A DNA stretch of 64,000 bases from Flavivirga spongiicola (GTDB taxonomy: Bacteria; Bacteroidota; Bacteroidia; Flavobacteriales; Flavobacteriaceae). The notes beneath the pieces are model-generated. The model had not been told where the DNA came from. It made no database searches and saw only the letters and a program-made list of their open reading frames with translations. Below are positions 62,489 through 64,000 of the stretch, in pieces. The number at the start of each line of letters is the position of its first letter. Position 1 is the stretch's first letter. The DNA lies in NCBI RefSeq assembly GCF_030540825.1, contig NZ_JAUOEO010000001.1, positions 3,011,001 through 3,075,000 of the forward strand, read 5' to 3'. The position numbers and the translations under genes were made by a program.

Positions 62489-63157
62489 ATGGCACAATTT
62501 ACAAGATTAGAAGTAGCAGAAATTATGAAAAGCACAGGATTGGTTCCTTTGTTTTATAATAGTGATATAGAAGCAAGTAAAAAAGTATTAAAAGCTTGTT
62601 ACGACGGGGGTGCTAGATTACTTGAGTTTACCGCTCGAGGTGATTTTGCTCATGAGGTTTTTGGTGAATTAGTAAGATATGCAATTAAAGAGTTGCCCGG
62701 AATGGTCATGGGTGTTGGTTCTGTAACGGATGCTGCTGCTGCATCAAGGTTTATGGCCTTAGGAGCTAACTTTATAGTAACACCAGTTTTAAGAGAAGAT
62801 ATAGCCATTGCTTGTAATAGAAGAAAAGTTTTGTGGTCTCCTGGTTGTGGTACTTTATCAGAAATAGCCAAAGCAGAAGAATTAGGCTGTGAGATTGTTA
62901 AATTATTCCCTGGAGATATTTACGGACCGCAATTTGTAAAAGGTATTAAGGGACCGCAACCTTGGACAAGTATCATGCCAACAGGAGGGGTGTCTCCAAC
63001 AAAAGAAAGCATAGAAGCTTGGTTTAAAGCTGGTGTTACTTGTGTTGGAATGGGGTCTAAGTTAATAGCCAAAGATGCCAACGGACAGTTTGATTATGCT
63101 AGAATAGAAGAATTAATAAGGTTTTCTATTAGGCTTATTCAAGATGTTAAAAGCTAA
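62489..63157 (+). CDS. eda: KDPG/KHG aldolase
   Basis: The 222-residue class I aldolase splits 2-keto-3-deoxy-6-phosphogluconate into pyruvate and glyceraldehyde-3-phosphate. The catalytic Glu is in ARLLEFTARGD and the Schiff-base Lys in CEIVKLFPGDIYG. MPTGGVSP and the C-terminal GVTCVGMGSKL phosphate-binding turn are also present. Together with the kinase it feeds uronate-derived sugar into central metabolism. A terminator follows. Confidence 0.95.
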   Translation: MAQFTRLEVAEIMKSTGLVPLFYNSDIEASKKVLKACYDGGARLLEFTARGDFAHEVFGELVRYAIKELPGMVMGVGSVTDAAAASRFMALGANFIVTPVLREDIAIACNRRKVLWSPGCGTLSEIAKAEELGCEIVKLFPGDIYGPQFVKGIKGPQPWTSIMPTGGVSPTKESIEAWFKAGVTCVGMGSKLIAKDANGQFDYARIEELIRFSIRLIQDVKS

Positions 63158-63192
63158 TTAAAACTATAACTGGTATAGACATTACTTAAAAC

Positions 63193-63225
63193 CTTCCTGT
63201 CTTCAGGAAGACTTTTCTTTTTTTT
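63193..63225 (+). terminator. Terminator of the KDG operon
   Basis: CTTCCTG at 63193-63199 pairs with CAGGAAG at 63204-63210 around a TCTT loop, followed by a long T tract. Confidence 0.85.
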
Positions 63226-63279
63226 TATGTGTGTAAATTTGTTACTTTTGGCATCAATTAAAATAACTAAAACAAAAAG

Positions 63280-64000
63280 ATGAAAACAATAAAAATTTTA
63301 AGCTTAGTAACAATTGCTTTACTTGTAGTTTCATGTAATAAGAATGGTGTTACAAATAAATCATTAAAAACAGAATTAGATTCCATTAGTTATGCTATTG
63401 GAATGGATGTCGCTAGAAATGTAAAAGCTAGTTTTACTGAGTTTGATAAAGATTTATTTATACAAGGGTATGTTAATATGTCTGATTCTTCAAATGTTTT
63501 AATTGAAGAAGCTAAAGTTCAGCAGATTATTCAAACCTATATGCAAAAACAGCAACAAGAAAAAGTAAAAAAACAAAAAGAAGAAGCGTTGAAAAAAGCT
63601 GAAGAGCAATTTGGAGAAAATAAAGTTGCTGGCGAAACCTTTTTAGCTGAAAATATATCAAAAGAAGGCGTAGAAACGACTGAAAGTGGTTTACAATACA
63701 TTGTTTTAAAACAAGGAAGTGGGGAAACTCCAGAAGCAACTTCAAAAGTAAAAGTTCATTATCATGGGACTAGAATTGATGGAACTGTATTTGATAGTTC
63801 TGTAGATAGAGGGAAGCCATCAGAGTTTGGAGTTAATCAAGTGATACCTGGATGGATAGAAGGACTTCAACTTATGAAAGCTGGTTCTAAATATAAATTT
63901 TTCATCCCACAGGAATTGGCATATGGTGCTTTTCCGCGCCAAGGAGGTACAATTAAGCCTTTTGATGCTTTAGTTTTTGAAGTAGAGCTATTAGAAATAG
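63280..64000 (+). CDS. FKBP-type peptidyl-prolyl isomerase lipoprotein, cut by the right edge
   Basis: The frame runs from ATG to the window end (240 codons seen, the stop lies just outside). The lipobox is in LVVSCNK near residue 19. An N-terminal FKBP dimerisation domain ([14 protein letters not shown]) leads through a long Lys/Glu/Gln helix to the isomerase domain with [18 protein letters not shown] and [16 protein letters not shown]. It folds or assists envelope proteins. A TACTTTTG promoter-like element lies at 63243-63250. Confidence 0.9.
   Translation, partial: MKTIKILSLVTIALLVVSCNKNGVTNKSLKTELDSISYAIGMDVARNVKASFTEFDKDLFIQGYVNMSDSSNVLIEEAKVQQIIQTYMQKQQQEKVKKQKEEALKKAEEQFGENKVAGETFLAENISKEGVETTESGLQYIVLKQGSGETPEATSKVKVHYHGTRIDGTVFDSSVDRGKPSEFGVNQVIPGWIEGLQLMKAGSKYKFFIPQELAYGAFPRQGGTIKPFDALVFEVELLEI

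Overview
The window is a stretch of chromosome from a member of the Bacteroidota, almost certainly a marine-type Flavobacteriia. The evidence is the AT-rich sequence, the ECF sigma/FecR/SusC/SusD module, promoters of the TAnnTTTG type with an upstream TTG, many families that are mainly or often found in this phylum (DUF4625, DUF4407, DUF4260, DUF4230, RagB/SusD), and scattered short palindromic repeats. I could not assign a genus from the sequence alone.

Layout. 1-5.5 kb: polyprenyl synthase, an unrecognised membrane protein, and an ECF sigma/membrane protein/outer-membrane protein operon. 5.5-13.7 kb: M1 aminopeptidase, soluble and membrane pyrophosphatases, and an S9 prolyl peptidase. 14.1-19.7 kb: a DUF5679 mini-protein, a LacI regulator, a tiny lipoprotein, a TPR histidine kinase with its NarL-type response regulator, and a DUF456 protein. 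19.7-24.5 kb: a BlaI/M56 signalling module whose M56 protein carries three TonB-C-like repeats, followed by a TPR protein and a solo lipoprotein of the same repeat family. 24.5-35.9 kb: mostly housekeeping and small conserved genes (GT2 glycosyltransferase and flippase-like protein, ruvC, hemW, cyclase, DUF4260, DUF4230, MmcQ, PhnA, GNAT, SnoaL-like, STAS, DUF4407). 36-38.7 kb: a second BlaI/M56 module, this one ending in a partial FecR domain. 38.7-41.3 kb: EamA transporter, M20 dipeptidase and tRNA-Leu(UAG).

41.4-53.3 kb is a nutrient-uptake locus: ECF sigma, FecR, STN-containing SusC, SusD, a MORN protein and three thioredoxin-fold proteins. It is bracketed by copies of a tRNA-3'-end-like sequence. 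53.3-54.1 kb is decayed DNA with a truncated ECF sigma gene and an IS3-family transposase fragment. 54.1-59.9 kb looks like a metal (probably zinc) acquisition locus: a divergent Fur-family regulator, a small His/Cys-containing membrane protein, a TonB receptor and three His-bearing lipoproteins, with two inverted AATGCGAC-n3-TTTGCA boxes in the shared promoter region. 60.1-63.2 kb is a 2-keto-3-deoxygluconate module: LacI regulator, KDG kinase and KDPG aldolase, with two strong palindromic operators. The window ends inside an FKBP-type isomerase lipoprotein.

The most unusual features are the two differently built BlaI/M56 modules with different operators, the probable zinc locus, a 160-bp full-length palindromic MITE with 17-bp perfect ends, and repeat elements that have entered coding sequence (ruvC/hemW junction, inside hemW, inside fecR). 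No CRISPR array, rRNA, intact insertion sequence or prophage was seen.
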